Of a stretch of DNA of 64,000 bases, positions 48,523 to 57,106 are shown in pieces (positions within the stretch are counted from its first letter, which is position 1; every line of letters starts with the position of its first letter). The position numbers and the translations under genes are program-made. The notes below the pieces were generated by a model. The model ran no database searches. It was given only the letters and a program-made list of their open reading frames with translations, and was not told where the DNA came from. Where the stretch lies: NCBI RefSeq assembly GCF_014764705.1, contig NZ_JACXXG010000005.1:160719-224718 (forward strand), in the 5' to 3' direction. The stretch is from Stutzerimonas kunmingensis. GTDB taxonomy: Bacteria > Pseudomonadota > Gammaproteobacteria > Pseudomonadales > Pseudomonadaceae.

Positions 48523-49691
48523 CTGTAGGTGCTTCTTGGACGGAGGTTACTCTAGAAGATCATGTTGATTTAGTAGTGGGGTACGCGTTTAAAAGCTCTG
48601 GCTATACAGACGACGAAAGCGATGTGCGTCTCCTGCGCGGCGACAATGTTGCTCAGGGAGAGCTGCGTTGGGATAAGGCTAAAAGATGGCCTGTCTCTGA
48701 TTACCAGAGATACGAGGCTTTTCATCTTAGGGAGGGGGACATAATACTCGCAATGGATCGACCTTGGATCAGTGCGGGCCTAAAGTATGCCAGGGTTAAG
48801 CGCAAGGATACTCCTTCACTCCTTGTTCAGCGAGTTGCGCGTCTTCGTGGTACTGAAAGTCTTAAGACGGATTATCTACGCTGCGTTATCGGTAGCGCTG
48901 ATTTTACCGACTATGTTCTCTCAATTCTGACTGGCGTAAACATCCCGCATATAAGCGCAAAGGATATTAAGCGGTTTAGATTTTTGCTGCCTCCAGTGCC
49001 GACTCAGGAAAAGATCTCAAGGGTTATAACGAGTTACGATGACCTCATCGAAAACAACACACGCCGCATCGAGATCCTCGAAGAAATGGCGCGGCGGTTG
49101 TACGAGGAGTGGTTCGTTCAGTTCCGCTTTCCGGGTCATGAGGAAAAACAGCTAGCCTTTGAGCAGCTAAATATATTTGATATTTTTTCAGTAAAATACG
49201 GGAAAGGTCTTTCAAAGAAAGAGCTAATAGATGGTGGGGAGTTTCCTGTCTATGGCGCTGCAAAAGTTATTGGCCATTATCACTCTTATACATATGCTGA
49301 TAGGCAAATCATAGCTGGCTGCAGAGGTAGTGTGGGAGAGTTTAGAATTACAGAGCCGAAAAGCTTTGTAACTAATAATTCTTTTGTTTTTTTGCCGCGT
49401 GCCTCTGTGGATTTCTTTTGGGGATACCAGGCGCTAAAAATGCGTGGGCTAAAGGATGTGATCGGAGGGGCTGCCCAGCCTCAAATAACTTTAGATGCCC
49501 TCCAGAGTATAAGTATTCCCTATCCGTCAAGTGAACTCCGAGAGGCATATTCAGACTCCGTCAGTCCATTGTTTTCGATGGTTTGGAATTTGGAAAGGAA
49601 AAACAAAAATCTCCGAACCCAGCGAGACCTGCTGCTCCCCAAACTAATCTCCGGTGAGATCGACGTATCCGATATCCCCATGCCGACCTAA
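48519..49691 (+). CDS. hsdS: Type I restriction-modification specificity subunit HsdS
   Basis: A 390-residue specificity subunit: TRD1 (about residues 5-155), the first helical spacer with [18 protein letters not shown] (about 175-205), TRD2 (about 215-365), and the second spacer with [18 protein letters not shown]. The two TRDs read the two halves of a bipartite target. TRD2 DNA (about 49150-49600) is distinctly AT-richer than the flanks, which suggests replacement. The recognition sequence cannot be predicted by eye. Confidence 0.92.
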   Translation: MTVGASWTEVTLEDHVDLVVGYAFKSSGYTDDESDVRLLRGDNVAQGELRWDKAKRWPVSDYQRYEAFHLREGDIILAMDRPWISAGLKYARVKRKDTPSLLVQRVARLRGTESLKTDYLRCVIGSADFTDYVLSILTGVNIPHISAKDIKRFRFLLPPVPTQEKISRVITSYDDLIENNTRRIEILEEMARRLYEEWFVQFRFPGHEEKQLAFEQLNIFDIFSVKYGKGLSKKELIDGGEFPVYGAAKVIGHYHSYTYADRQIIAGCRGSVGEFRITEPKSFVTNNSFVFLPRASVDFFWGYQALKMRGLKDVIGGAAQPQITLDALQSISIPYPSSELREAYSDSVSPLFSMVWNLERKNKNLRTQRDLLLPKLISGEIDVSDIPMPT

Positions 49692-49706
49692 AAGGAGTTC
49701 AGGCGC

Positions 49707-52700
49707 ATGAGTCCAGCAGCACCGCATTCGTACGACTATTCCGAGGACACGCTAGTCGAGCAGCCAGCCATTGCGCTGTTCGAGTCTCTCGGCTGGGAAA
49801 CTGGGAACCTCTACGCAGAGTGGACAGGTAGTTCCTCCAGCGAAGGTCGACAGACCCAGCAGGATGTGGTGCTGGAGGGGCGTCTGCGGGCAGCACTCCG
49901 TAAGCTAAATCCTGATCTGCCTGACGAGGCCATCAATCTGGTGGTCGAGGAGTTGGCCCGAGATCGCTCCAAGCTGCTGCCGGTGAACGCCAATCAGCAG
50001 GTCTACCGGCTGCTGAAGGATGGGGTGCCTGTCCCTGTCACCGATGAGCACGGGCATAACACGCTCAAGGTGGCCAAGGTCATCGACTGGGGCAATGTCG
50101 AGGAGAACGACTTCTTCCTCGCTTCACAGTTCTGGGTGAAGGGGGACTACCACACGCGACGCACTGACCTGCTGGGCTTCGTGAACGGTATCCCGCTGTT
50201 GTTCGTCGAGCTGAAGGCGACCCATAAGACACTCAAGGCCGCCTACGACGACAACCTCACCGACTACCGCACGGTTATCCCGCAGCTCTTCACTTACAAC
50301 GGCGCACTGATGCTGTCGAACGGTTCCCAGACGGTCGTGGGAAGCACCTTCTCGCCTTGGGAACATCTGTTCGAGTGGAAGCGGATCAACGATGAAGGTG
50401 AAAAGGGCGTTGTCTCACTGGAGACGGCCATCAGGGGCATCGGTGAGCCTTCCAGGCTGCTGGATATCGTCGAGAACTTCACCGTCTTCGAGGACGTAGC
50501 TGGTGGTGTGATCAAGAAGATCGCCAAGAACCACCAGTACCTGGGGGTCAATAAGGCCATCGCAGAGGTCTGGCGTACCAAGGATCGGCCCAAGGATCAG
50601 GCTGGGCGGCTGGGCGTCTTCTGGCACACCCAAGGCTCAGGCAAGTCTCTCTCGATGGTCTTCTTCGCTCAGAAGATCCTGCGCAAGATCCCCGGCAACT
50701 GGACGTTCGTGATCGTCACCGACCGCAACGAACTGGACGAGCAAATCTACAAGACCTTCGCCGCTACAGGGGCGGTGGGTGAAGTCGAGGCTCATGCCAC
50801 CAGCGGTGCTCACCTCAAGCAGTTGCTCAGCGAAGACCACCGCTACGTCTTCACACTGATCCAGAAGTTCGGCACGAAGAAAGGCGAGGTCTACCCGCAG
50901 CTCTCTGACCGCCAGGACATCATCGTCATCACCGACGAAGCTCACCGTTCCCAGTACGACACGCTGGCCATGAACATGAGGACGGCTCTTCCCAATGCCG
51001 CCTTCCTGGGCTTCACCGGGACGCCACTGATGGCTGGCGAGGAGAAGACCAAAGAGGTCTTCGGTGACTACATCTCCGTCTATGACTTCGGCCAGTCCAT
51101 CGCTGACGGTGCCACGGTTCCGCTGTACTACGAGAACCGCATTCCCGAAATGCAGCTCATCAATGACAACCTCAACGAGGACATGGCGGCGCTACTCGAA
51201 GAGGCCGAGCTGGACGAGGAGCAGGAGCGCAAGGTTGAGCAGGTCTTCGCCCGTGAGTACCACCTGATCACCCGAGAAGATCGCCTTGAAGCCATCGCCA
51301 AGGATTTGGTGAATCACTTCGTTGGTCGTGGTTACCAGGGCAAGGCCATGCTGGTGTGCATCGACAAGGCCACCGCCGTCCGCATGTACAACAAGGTTCA
51401 GGATTACTGGAAGACGTATCTGGCTGAACTGAAAGCTCAACTTGCAAAGGCTCCCAAGGAGCAGCAGGAAGAGCTACAGCACAAGATCCAGGTGATGACA
51501 TCGACCGACATGGCGGTGGTTGTCTCCCAAGGTCAGAACGAGGTGAAGGAGCTAGCGGACAAAGGGCTGGACATCATCCCGCACCGTAAGCGCATGAATG
51601 AGGAGAACCTGGGCGAGAAGTTCAAGGACTCCAAGGATCCGCTGCGGTTGGTCTTCGTGTGCGCCATGTGGATCACCGGCTTTGATGTGCCGTCTTGCTC
51701 GACCATCTACCTCGACAAGCCGATGAAGAACCACACCCTGATGCAGACCATCGCTCGGGCCAACCGGAAGTATCCGGGCAAGGAAGCGGGGCTGATCGTC
51801 GACTATGTTGGGGTCTTCCGTAAGCTGCAGGAAGCCTTGGCGATCTACGGTGGGGCTTCTTCTGGCGAAGGTGGTGAGGGTGAGCCAATCAAGAACAAGG
51901 CCGAGCTGGTCGAGTACTTGAAGCACCTGCTTGCCAGGGGGATCTCGTTCCTGTCCGAGCACGGTGTGAATGCCCAGGCCGTCAAGGATGCTCAAGGCTT
52001 CGAGAAGGTGGCCAGGCTGGACGATGCTGTTGAGCAGCTCATTGCTAATGAGGAAACCAAGAACAGCTTCATGAGTCAGGCCCGGATTGTGTCTCGGGTC
52101 TACCGAGCGATTCTTCCCGATCCTGATGCCAATGAGCTTGCTCCTGATGCTGTGCTGATCTCCGTGATTGCCCAGAAGATCAAGGCACTGGCTCCCCCCG
52201 TCGACATCTCCGAGGTGATGCAGCAGGTCGAGGAATTGCTGGATCGCTCCATCGCTCCGGTGCCTTACATCATCAAGGAAGACGACGATCAGCCACTGCA
52301 TGACCTCAGCCAGATCGACTTCGAGAAGCTCAAGGAGAAGTTCAATCAGGGTCGCAAGCGTACCGAGGCCGAGAAGCTCCGGGCTTTGCTGAGCATGAAA
52401 CTGGAAACCATGCTGACCGAGAACCCCACTCGCAAGGATTTCATGGAGAAGTTCCAGAAGCTGATCGATGCCTACAACTCAGGCAGCATGAACATCGAGC
52501 TGTTCTTCAAGGAGCTGGTGGATCTGACTGCTGATCTGCAGGTCGAGGATCAACGAGCTATCCGCGAGAACCTCTCCGAGGAAGAGCTGGCTCTGTTCGA
52601 CATCCTGACCAAGCCAGTGCCGGAGCTTGCAGATAAGGAAAGGGCGCAGGTGAAGAAGGTCTGCAAGGAGCTTCTGGAGACACTGAAGGCCGAGAAGCTG

Positions 52701-52889
52701 GTGCTCGACTGGCGCAAGAAGGACAGGGCCAGGAGTGATGTGCGACGCACGCTGGAGATTGTCTTCGACCGGGGCTTGCCTGAGAGCTACGACGAGGGGA
52801 TCTACAACGAGAAATGCGATCTGGCTTTCCACCACATCTTCACGAGCTACTACGGGGCTGGTGAGAGCGTGTACTCGGCCATGCGGTAA
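49707..52889 (+). CDS. hsdR: Type I restriction endonuclease subunit HsdR
   Basis: A 1060-residue restriction subunit. The N-terminal nuclease has the PD-(D/E)xK signature IPLLFVELKAT (about residue 162). The motor domain has Walker A HTQGSGKSLSM (about 305), DEAHRSQYD (about 410), and FTGTPL. The C-terminal helical region binds HsdM. Full length, no frameshift. GGAG lies ten bases before ATG 49707. It starts 15 bases after hsdS, completing hsdMSR. Confidence 0.94.
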   Translation: MSPAAPHSYDYSEDTLVEQPAIALFESLGWETGNLYAEWTGSSSSEGRQTQQDVVLEGRLRAALRKLNPDLPDEAINLVVEELARDRSKLLPVNANQQVYRLLKDGVPVPVTDEHGHNTLKVAKVIDWGNVEENDFFLASQFWVKGDYHTRRTDLLGFVNGIPLLFVELKATHKTLKAAYDDNLTDYRTVIPQLFTYNGALMLSNGSQTVVGSTFSPWEHLFEWKRINDEGEKGVVSLETAIRGIGEPSRLLDIVENFTVFEDVAGGVIKKIAKNHQYLGVNKAIAEVWRTKDRPKDQAGRLGVFWHTQGSGKSLSMVFFAQKILRKIPGNWTFVIVTDRNELDEQIYKTFAATGAVGEVEAHATSGAHLKQLLSEDHRYVFTLIQKFGTKKGEVYPQLSDRQDIIVITDEAHRSQYDTLAMNMRTALPNAAFLGFTGTPLMAGEEKTKEVFGDYISVYDFGQSIADGATVPLYYENRIPEMQLINDNLNEDMAALLEEAELDEEQERKVEQVFAREYHLITREDRLEAIAKDLVNHFVGRGYQGKAMLVCIDKATAVRMYNKVQDYWKTYLAELKAQLAKAPKEQQEELQHKIQVMTSTDMAVVVSQGQNEVKELADKGLDIIPHRKRMNEENLGEKFKDSKDPLRLVFVCAMWITGFDVPSCSTIYLDKPMKNHTLMQTIARANRKYPGKEAGLIVDYVGVFRKLQEALAIYGGASSGEGGEGEPIKNKAELVEYLKHLLARGISFLSEHGVNAQAVKDAQGFEKVARLDDAVEQLIANEETKNSFMSQARIVSRVYRAILPDPDANELAPDAVLISVIAQKIKALAPPVDISEVMQQVEELLDRSIAPVPYIIKEDDDQPLHDLSQIDFEKLKEKFNQGRKRTEAEKLRALLSMKLETMLTENPTRKDFMEKFQKLIDAYNSGSMNIELFFKELVDLTADLQVEDQRAIRENLSEEELALFDILTKPVPELADKERAQVKKVCKELLETLKAEKLVLDWRKKDRARSDVRRTLEIVFDRGLPESYDEGIYNEKCDLAFHHIFTSYYGAGESVYSAMR

Positions 52890-52941
52890 CGGTGCTTTGG
52901 GGGGAGCAAAAAATAATGCGCCCCCAACCACACAACCTCGT

Positions 52942-53526
52942 CTATACGGCTGGCGCTTGTGGCACTCGCAGCACCCTGCAAGCCCGCTTCACTGCAGCCG
53001 TCGAGATCCCCCAGTGCTTGGCCGTATCCGCAATGCTGGCCTCGTTCTCCTTTCTCCAGACTGCAACGGCCTGATCGTCGATCACTTTGGGTGCGCCCAG
53101 CTTCTTGCCCTGTGCCCTGGCTCGCTCGATCCCGGCCATCTGACGCGCCTTGATATTGGCCCGCTCCAGTTCAGCTACGGCAGCCAGCATGGTGAGCATG
53201 GCCTTGCCGACTGGACTGGATAGGTCGAAGCCTTCGCGCATCGAGACCACGGTCACGCCTTTGGCTTTCAGGGCTTCGACTGTTTCCAGCACGTCGATGG
53301 TATCCCTGCCCAGGCGGTCGATGGCTGCCACGACAACCGTGTCTCCCTTCCTGGCGTAGGCATGGAGAGCCTTGAAGCCCTCCCGTTGCAGTGCCTTGGT
53401 GGCCCCGCTGGTGGCCTCATCGGAGAACCACTCACTGACATTGAAGCGTTGGCTGATGGCGTGGCGCTGGGCCTCGGTGGTTTGGTCGTCGGTGCTGACT
53501 CGGACGTAGGCAATGGTGGCGGTCAT
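52942..53526 (-). CDS. Serine recombinase (resolvase/invertase family)
   Basis: A 194-residue small serine recombinase: catalytic Ser in AYVRVSTDDQTTEAQRHA (S11), VAAIDRLGRDTIDVL with the Arg motif, REGFDLSSPVGKAMLTMLAAVAELER (long E-helix, cited in part), and a C-terminal helix-turn-helix (SIADTAKHWGISTAAVKRA). ATG 53526 has AAGGAG upstream. It lies between hsdR and the Abi-type gene. It may resolve or invert a local segment, but no res-like site was recognised. Confidence 0.9.
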   Translation of the reverse strand: MTATIAYVRVSTDDQTTEAQRHAISQRFNVSEWFSDEATSGATKALQREGFKALHAYARKGDTVVVAAIDRLGRDTIDVLETVEALKAKGVTVVSMREGFDLSSPVGKAMLTMLAAVAELERANIKARQMAGIERARAQGKKLGAPKVIDDQAVAVWRKENEASIADTAKHWGISTAAVKRACRVLRVPQAPAV

Positions 53527-53744
53527 GGCTAATAGCTCCTTGAGCGCTAGGTGGATCACAAAGCTAGCTCAAGATGCTATTGGATGGATCGGTATAAATC
53601 AACAGTTCTGATCCATGCGAAGGCTGCAGCGTTTCGTCTGGCTCAAGCTGTGCTCAGGTTGGCTCGGAAGGTACACCTTCTGATCCACGTCGTTTCCGTC
53701 CGGTATAGTTCGTCGATTACCACGAGAGGCGAGACAGGGATGCC

Positions 53745-54491
53745 ATGCGAAAAGACCTTCTTATAGCTGCCGAGTCGCTGTTGAATCTAATGATTGGCCA
53801 CGCAACAGGTTGGCCCGAAAGCGATGCCGACTATGTCAGGTTACGGAAACAGATTCTTGAGGCTACGACCCTGGCAGATCTGGTGCCTCGGACAGTGCAG
53901 ACCTGTCGCTCTCTCGGGCAGTTCTGGGGGGCGATCAAGCAGAAGTACAGCACCTATCAAGAGCGCAGGGATTTCCTTTTTGCTGAGTTTCAGCCTCTTC
54001 TTGATCACCTTGAGCTTGCGACCGGCTCGCCTTCAGACGAACTGATTAGTGGCTCGGTGAAGAGATTGGATGGTGCCTATGTTCACGCTGCCTGGGGCAA
54101 AGCTCTTGAGCGTAGGAACAGCGATCCAGAAGGAGCCATCACGATGGCCAGAAGTCTGCTGGAGGCTGTCTGCAAGCTCATCCTCGATGGCGCAGGGGTG
54201 AGCTATGGCGATGCTCCCGACATAAACAAGCTCTACAGCTTAGCGGCAGAGCAACTGAATCTCTCTCCGAGCCAGCACGCTGATAAGGACTTCAAGCGCA
54301 TCCTTGGAGGCTGTACATCAGTGATTGAGGGGCTTGGCGGCCTTAGAAACAGGCTCGGCGATTCCCACGGTAAGGGCGCTAGCTGGGTCAAGCCAGCACC
54401 TCGCCATGCGGAGCTAGCAGTGAACCTCGCTGGTGCCATGGCAACCTTCCTGCTCGCGACCTGGGAGTTTCGGCAGGGTCAACAAGCCTGA
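53745..54491 (+). CDS. Abortive-infection family protein (Abi C-terminal domain)
   Basis: A 248-residue protein with a helical N-terminal part and the C-terminal Abi domain: ALERRNSDPEGAITMARSLLEAV, then GLGGLRNRLGDSHGKG with the conserved RNxxGDxHG and AVNLAGAMATFLLATW. Homologues carry this as a standalone or in phage-resistance loci. It starts at ATG 53745 with aggga upstream. It is the last gene before attR, so a cargo defence gene. Confidence 0.82.
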   Translation: MRKDLLIAAESLLNLMIGHATGWPESDADYVRLRKQILEATTLADLVPRTVQTCRSLGQFWGAIKQKYSTYQERRDFLFAEFQPLLDHLELATGSPSDELISGSVKRLDGAYVHAAWGKALERRNSDPEGAITMARSLLEAVCKLILDGAGVSYGDAPDINKLYSLAAEQLNLSPSQHADKDFKRILGGCTSVIEGLGGLRNRLGDSHGKGASWVKPAPRHAELAVNLAGAMATFLLATWEFRQGQQA

Positions 54492-54810
54492 CGCCGTTTC
54501 TCTTGGTAGAAGTCACCGCGAGCAGTTCTAACAAAGGCATCGTCGGTGATACCGGGGTGCCGCTTTTTGGTCCGACCCACCCCAGGGTGCCGGGGGGAAA
54601 GTAGCGCCGCGACGTCATAGATACCGCCTCGCATTTTTGTTAAAAAAAATAGCCGATGGGGTGTGGCCAGGTGATCCAAAAGGGATCCAGAAGTGATCCG
54701 AAACGGTGATCCAAAGTGCTCGCAATGGCCTACATCAGGTCTATAGAATGGCGTCCAACTTGAAAGCAGTGTGATGAGCGATAATCGCTGAAAGCCAGGA
54801 TTTACGAGGG
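54492..54810. other. Right end of the element with phased repeats
   Basis: No gene is seen in these 319 bases. They hold the right-end GTGATCC repeats (54671-54713), an A/T-rich stretch (54635-54650), and a TAGAAT-like -10 at 54744-54749 whose context AGAATGGCG resembles the ffs promoter context ACAATGGCG at 41449. This hints the element may carry its own promoter for its ffs copy. Confidence 0.5.
54671..54713 (+). repeat. Right arm-type repeats (GTGATCC x4)
   Basis: GTGATCCA (54671), GGGATCCA (54682), GTGATCCG (54693) and GTGATCCA (54706) are direct repeats at 11-13-base intervals, close to one helical turn. The same motif in the same orientation is at the left end. They are probable integrase arm-binding sites. 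Confidence 0.7.
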
Positions 54811-54923
54811 CTGCCGGTCCCCTCGCAACGATCAGCCGTGAACCCGGTCAGGCCCGGAAGGGAGCAGCCGCAGCGGTGACATTGTGTGCCGGGGTGTGGC
54901 TGGTAGGGTTCACCTCCATAACG
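54811..54923 (+). repeat. Right attachment repeat (attR), partial ffs copy
   Basis: Identical to 41494-41606. As an SRP RNA it keeps the whole core and the Ffh-binding loop but lacks the proper 5' strand: the bases before it (TTTACGAGGG) no longer match the 3' strand, apart from a possible GAGG/CCTC pair. Whether it is transcribed is unknown. It precedes earP. Confidence 0.92.
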
Positions 54924-55103
54924 ATCTTCTCGTTTTTCCTTTCTTTTTATCTGAATCCGCTGACGCCTTTGCAGGCTCGGGCGTATACGCGCGTCTGCCG
55001 TTCCTGTGTTGTGGCATGGCAACCGGTTGCTGGCGCCAACCTTGTATCCTGCGCAGCGTTTCCAGAGGCACGAAGTGCCGGTATCGGCTCGAGGAGCACG
55101 GTT

Positions 55104-56258
55104 TTGTCTGTAAAAGCGAAGTGGGACATCTTCTGCGCAGTCGTGGATAACTTCGGTGACATCGGCGTCACCTGGCGCCTGGCCCGGCAGCTGGCGGCGG
55201 AACACGGTCAGCATGTGCGGCTGTGGGTGGATGACCTGGATACCTTCGCTCGACTGTGCCCGGCGGCCAGTGCCGAGGCGGAACAGCAGCTGCACGAAGG
55301 AGTGGAGGTCCGGCGCTGGTCCGGTCAATGGGCTGCTACCGAGCCCGCCGATGTGGTCATCGAGGCGTTCGCTTGCAATCTGCCGCAGCCCTATATCAAC
55401 GCCATGGCTGCCAGCGGTCGTCGTATCCTCTGGCTGAACCTCGAGTATCTGAGCGCCGAGGACTGGATCGTCGGCTGCCATGCGCTGCCTTCACTGCAGG
55501 CTAACGGCTTGCAGAAGTACTTCTTCTTTCCGGGCTTCGAAGCCCGGACCGGCGGGCTGATCCGTGAAGCCGATCTGATGTTGCGTCGTGCGGAATTTCA
55601 GAGCGATATGGCGCAACAGACCGCTTTTCTTGCCTCGCTCGGCGTGGCGCGACAGCCCGGCGCGCGCCTGTTGTCCTTGTTCGCCTATGAAAACACTGCG
55701 GTCGCGGGTTGGCTGGACGCCCTCGCGGCCGATTCGCGCAGCAACCAGCTGCTGGTCCCGGAAGGGCGAGTACTTGGCGATGTTGCCGCCTGGCTTGGCG
55801 TGCCGAGCCTGCAGACGGGCGATCAGCATCGGCACGGCAGTCTGCAGCTGTGCATCATGCCGTTCATGACTCAGGACGAATACGACCTGCTGCTGTGGAG
55901 CTGCGATTTCAACGCAGTGCGCGGGGAGGAGTCCTTTATCCGCGCCCAGTGGGCCGGCAGACCGCTGGTGTGGCACATCTATCCTCAGGAAGACGATGCC
56001 CACTGGGATAAACTCCACGCCTTTCTCGATCTGTACGCGCATGAGCTGTCGCCCACGGCCAACGCAGCGCTACGGGAATTCTGGCGTGCGTGGAACGCCG
56101 GGCAGGGGGCTGGCGAAGCCTGGACCGCTCTGGTCCGCGAATATCCGGCGTTGCTCGAACATGCCGAAGCCTGGACCCACGAGCAGGTAGCCAATGGCGA
56201 TCTCGCCGGAAAGCTGGTGTTCTTCTACACCGATTGGCTGGGCGCCGTTCACGGTTAG
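55104..56258 (+). CDS. earP: EF-P arginine rhamnosyltransferase EarP
   Basis: A 384-residue GT-B glycosyltransferase of the DUF2331 family. The acceptor/N-domain motif is CAVVDNFGDIGVTWRLARQL near the N-terminus, and the nucleotide-sugar site VRGEESFIRAQWAGRPLVWH (about residues 271-290). EarP moves rhamnose from dTDP-rhamnose to Arg32 of EF-P. TTG 55104 is chosen: GAGGAG lies seven bases before it and the fold begins right after; the frame upstream runs into the attR repeat and is not coding. The efp gene follows. Confidence 0.95.
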   Translation: MSVKAKWDIFCAVVDNFGDIGVTWRLARQLAAEHGQHVRLWVDDLDTFARLCPAASAEAEQQLHEGVEVRRWSGQWAATEPADVVIEAFACNLPQPYINAMAASGRRILWLNLEYLSAEDWIVGCHALPSLQANGLQKYFFFPGFEARTGGLIREADLMLRRAEFQSDMAQQTAFLASLGVARQPGARLLSLFAYENTAVAGWLDALAADSRSNQLLVPEGRVLGDVAAWLGVPSLQTGDQHRHGSLQLCIMPFMTQDEYDLLLWSCDFNAVRGEESFIRAQWAGRPLVWHIYPQEDDAHWDKLHAFLDLYAHELSPTANAALREFWRAWNAGQGAGEAWTALVREYPALLEHAEAWTHEQVANGDLAGKLVFFYTDWLGAVHG

Positions 56259-56408
56259 GTCGTTGCCGGGACGTTCCCTGCGGCTGCTGTGCGGCAGGTT
56301 GCCGACCCTGCGTCATCTGGCGCAGCAACGTGGCTTGCGACCAGGCGGGAACAGACCCTATGATACGCGGCCTGTTTTTTGTCTCTAATTCCCCTTCGGA
56401 TATTTCGT

Positions 56409-56975
56409 ATGAAAACCGCACAAGAGTTCCGTGCCGGCCAGGTGGCCATCATCAACGGCGCACCCTGGGTCATCCAGAAAGCCGAGTTCAACAAGTCCGG
56501 TCGTAACAGTGCCGTGGTCAAGATGAAGCTGAAGAACCTGCTCAACGGTTCGGCTACCGAGACCGTATACAAGGCTGACGACAAGCTGGAGCCGGTCATC
56601 CTCGAGCGCAAGGAAGTGACCTATTCCTACTTCGCCGACCCGCTGTACGTGTTCATGGACGACGAGTTCAACCAGTACGAAATCGAAAAAGACGACCTGG
56701 AAGGTGTGATGACCTTCATCGAAGACGGCATGACCGACGTCTGCGAAGCCGTTTTCTACAACGACAAGGTGATCTCCGTCGAACTGCCGACCACCATCGT
56801 TCGTGAAATCGTTTACACCGAGCCGTCCGTACGTGGCGATACGTCCGGCAAGGTCATGAAGACCGCTCGCCTGAAGAACGGTGCCGAGCTGCAGGTTTCC
56901 GCGTTCTGCGAAATCGGTGACTCGATCGAGATCGACACCCGCACCGGCGAGTACAAGTCCCGCGTCAAGGCCTGA
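56409..56975 (+). CDS. efp: Elongation factor P
   Basis: A 188-residue EF-P with KSGRNS placing Arg at residue 32, the site rhamnosylated by EarP; E. coli-type EF-P has Lys there. It relieves ribosome stalling on polyproline. ATG 56409 gives the conserved start [11 protein letters not shown]. Its modifying enzyme is encoded just upstream, the typical Arg32-type arrangement. Confidence 0.98.
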   Translation: MKTAQEFRAGQVAIINGAPWVIQKAEFNKSGRNSAVVKMKLKNLLNGSATETVYKADDKLEPVILERKEVTYSYFADPLYVFMDDEFNQYEIEKDDLEGVMTFIEDGMTDVCEAVFYNDKVISVELPTTIVREIVYTEPSVRGDTSGKVMKTARLKNGAELQVSAFCEIGDSIEIDTRTGEYKSRVKA

Positions 56976-56993
56976 GGCCGCGCAGACTGCTCG

Positions 56994-57024
56994 AAAAAAA
57001 ACCCGGCCTGGCGCCGGGTTTTTT
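56994..57024 (+). terminator. Rho-independent terminator after efp
   Basis: A run of A, ACCCGGC-CTGGC-GCCGGGT, then a T run. It ends the earP-efp transcription unit. Confidence 0.9.
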
Positions 57025-57106
57025 ATGTCATCTCACTTCACTTGCCGATCGGTGCGCAAAAAGTGTCGAGCACCGTGACCGGCAGCCCGCGGCTTCTACC
57101 TCGCCA

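Larger units (their letters stand above)
41494..54923. mobile_element. Integrative element inserted at ffs (defence island)
   Basis: A 13.3-kb element bounded by perfect 113-bp direct repeats of the ffs gene. It encodes a tyrosine integrase, Rha- and AntA-type antirepressors, a MarR-like regulator, small genes, a type I restriction-modification system, a serine recombinase and an Abi-type protein. No phage structural genes or conjugation genes are seen, so it is not self-transmissible by what is visible. Phased GTGATCC repeats lie near both ends. Confidence 0.9.

Noticed and set aside
52942..53744. Invertible segment controlled by the serine recombinase
   Set aside because: No paired inverted crossover sites could be recognised around the recombinase gene.
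41494..54923. Prophage
   Set aside because: Only regulators of phage type are present; no capsid, terminase, tail, replication or lysis genes are seen.
54876..55103. Upstream extension of earP into the attR repeat
   Set aside because: The extension lies within and just after the ffs copy, and the family N-terminus begins at the TTG at 55104, which has its own ribosome site.
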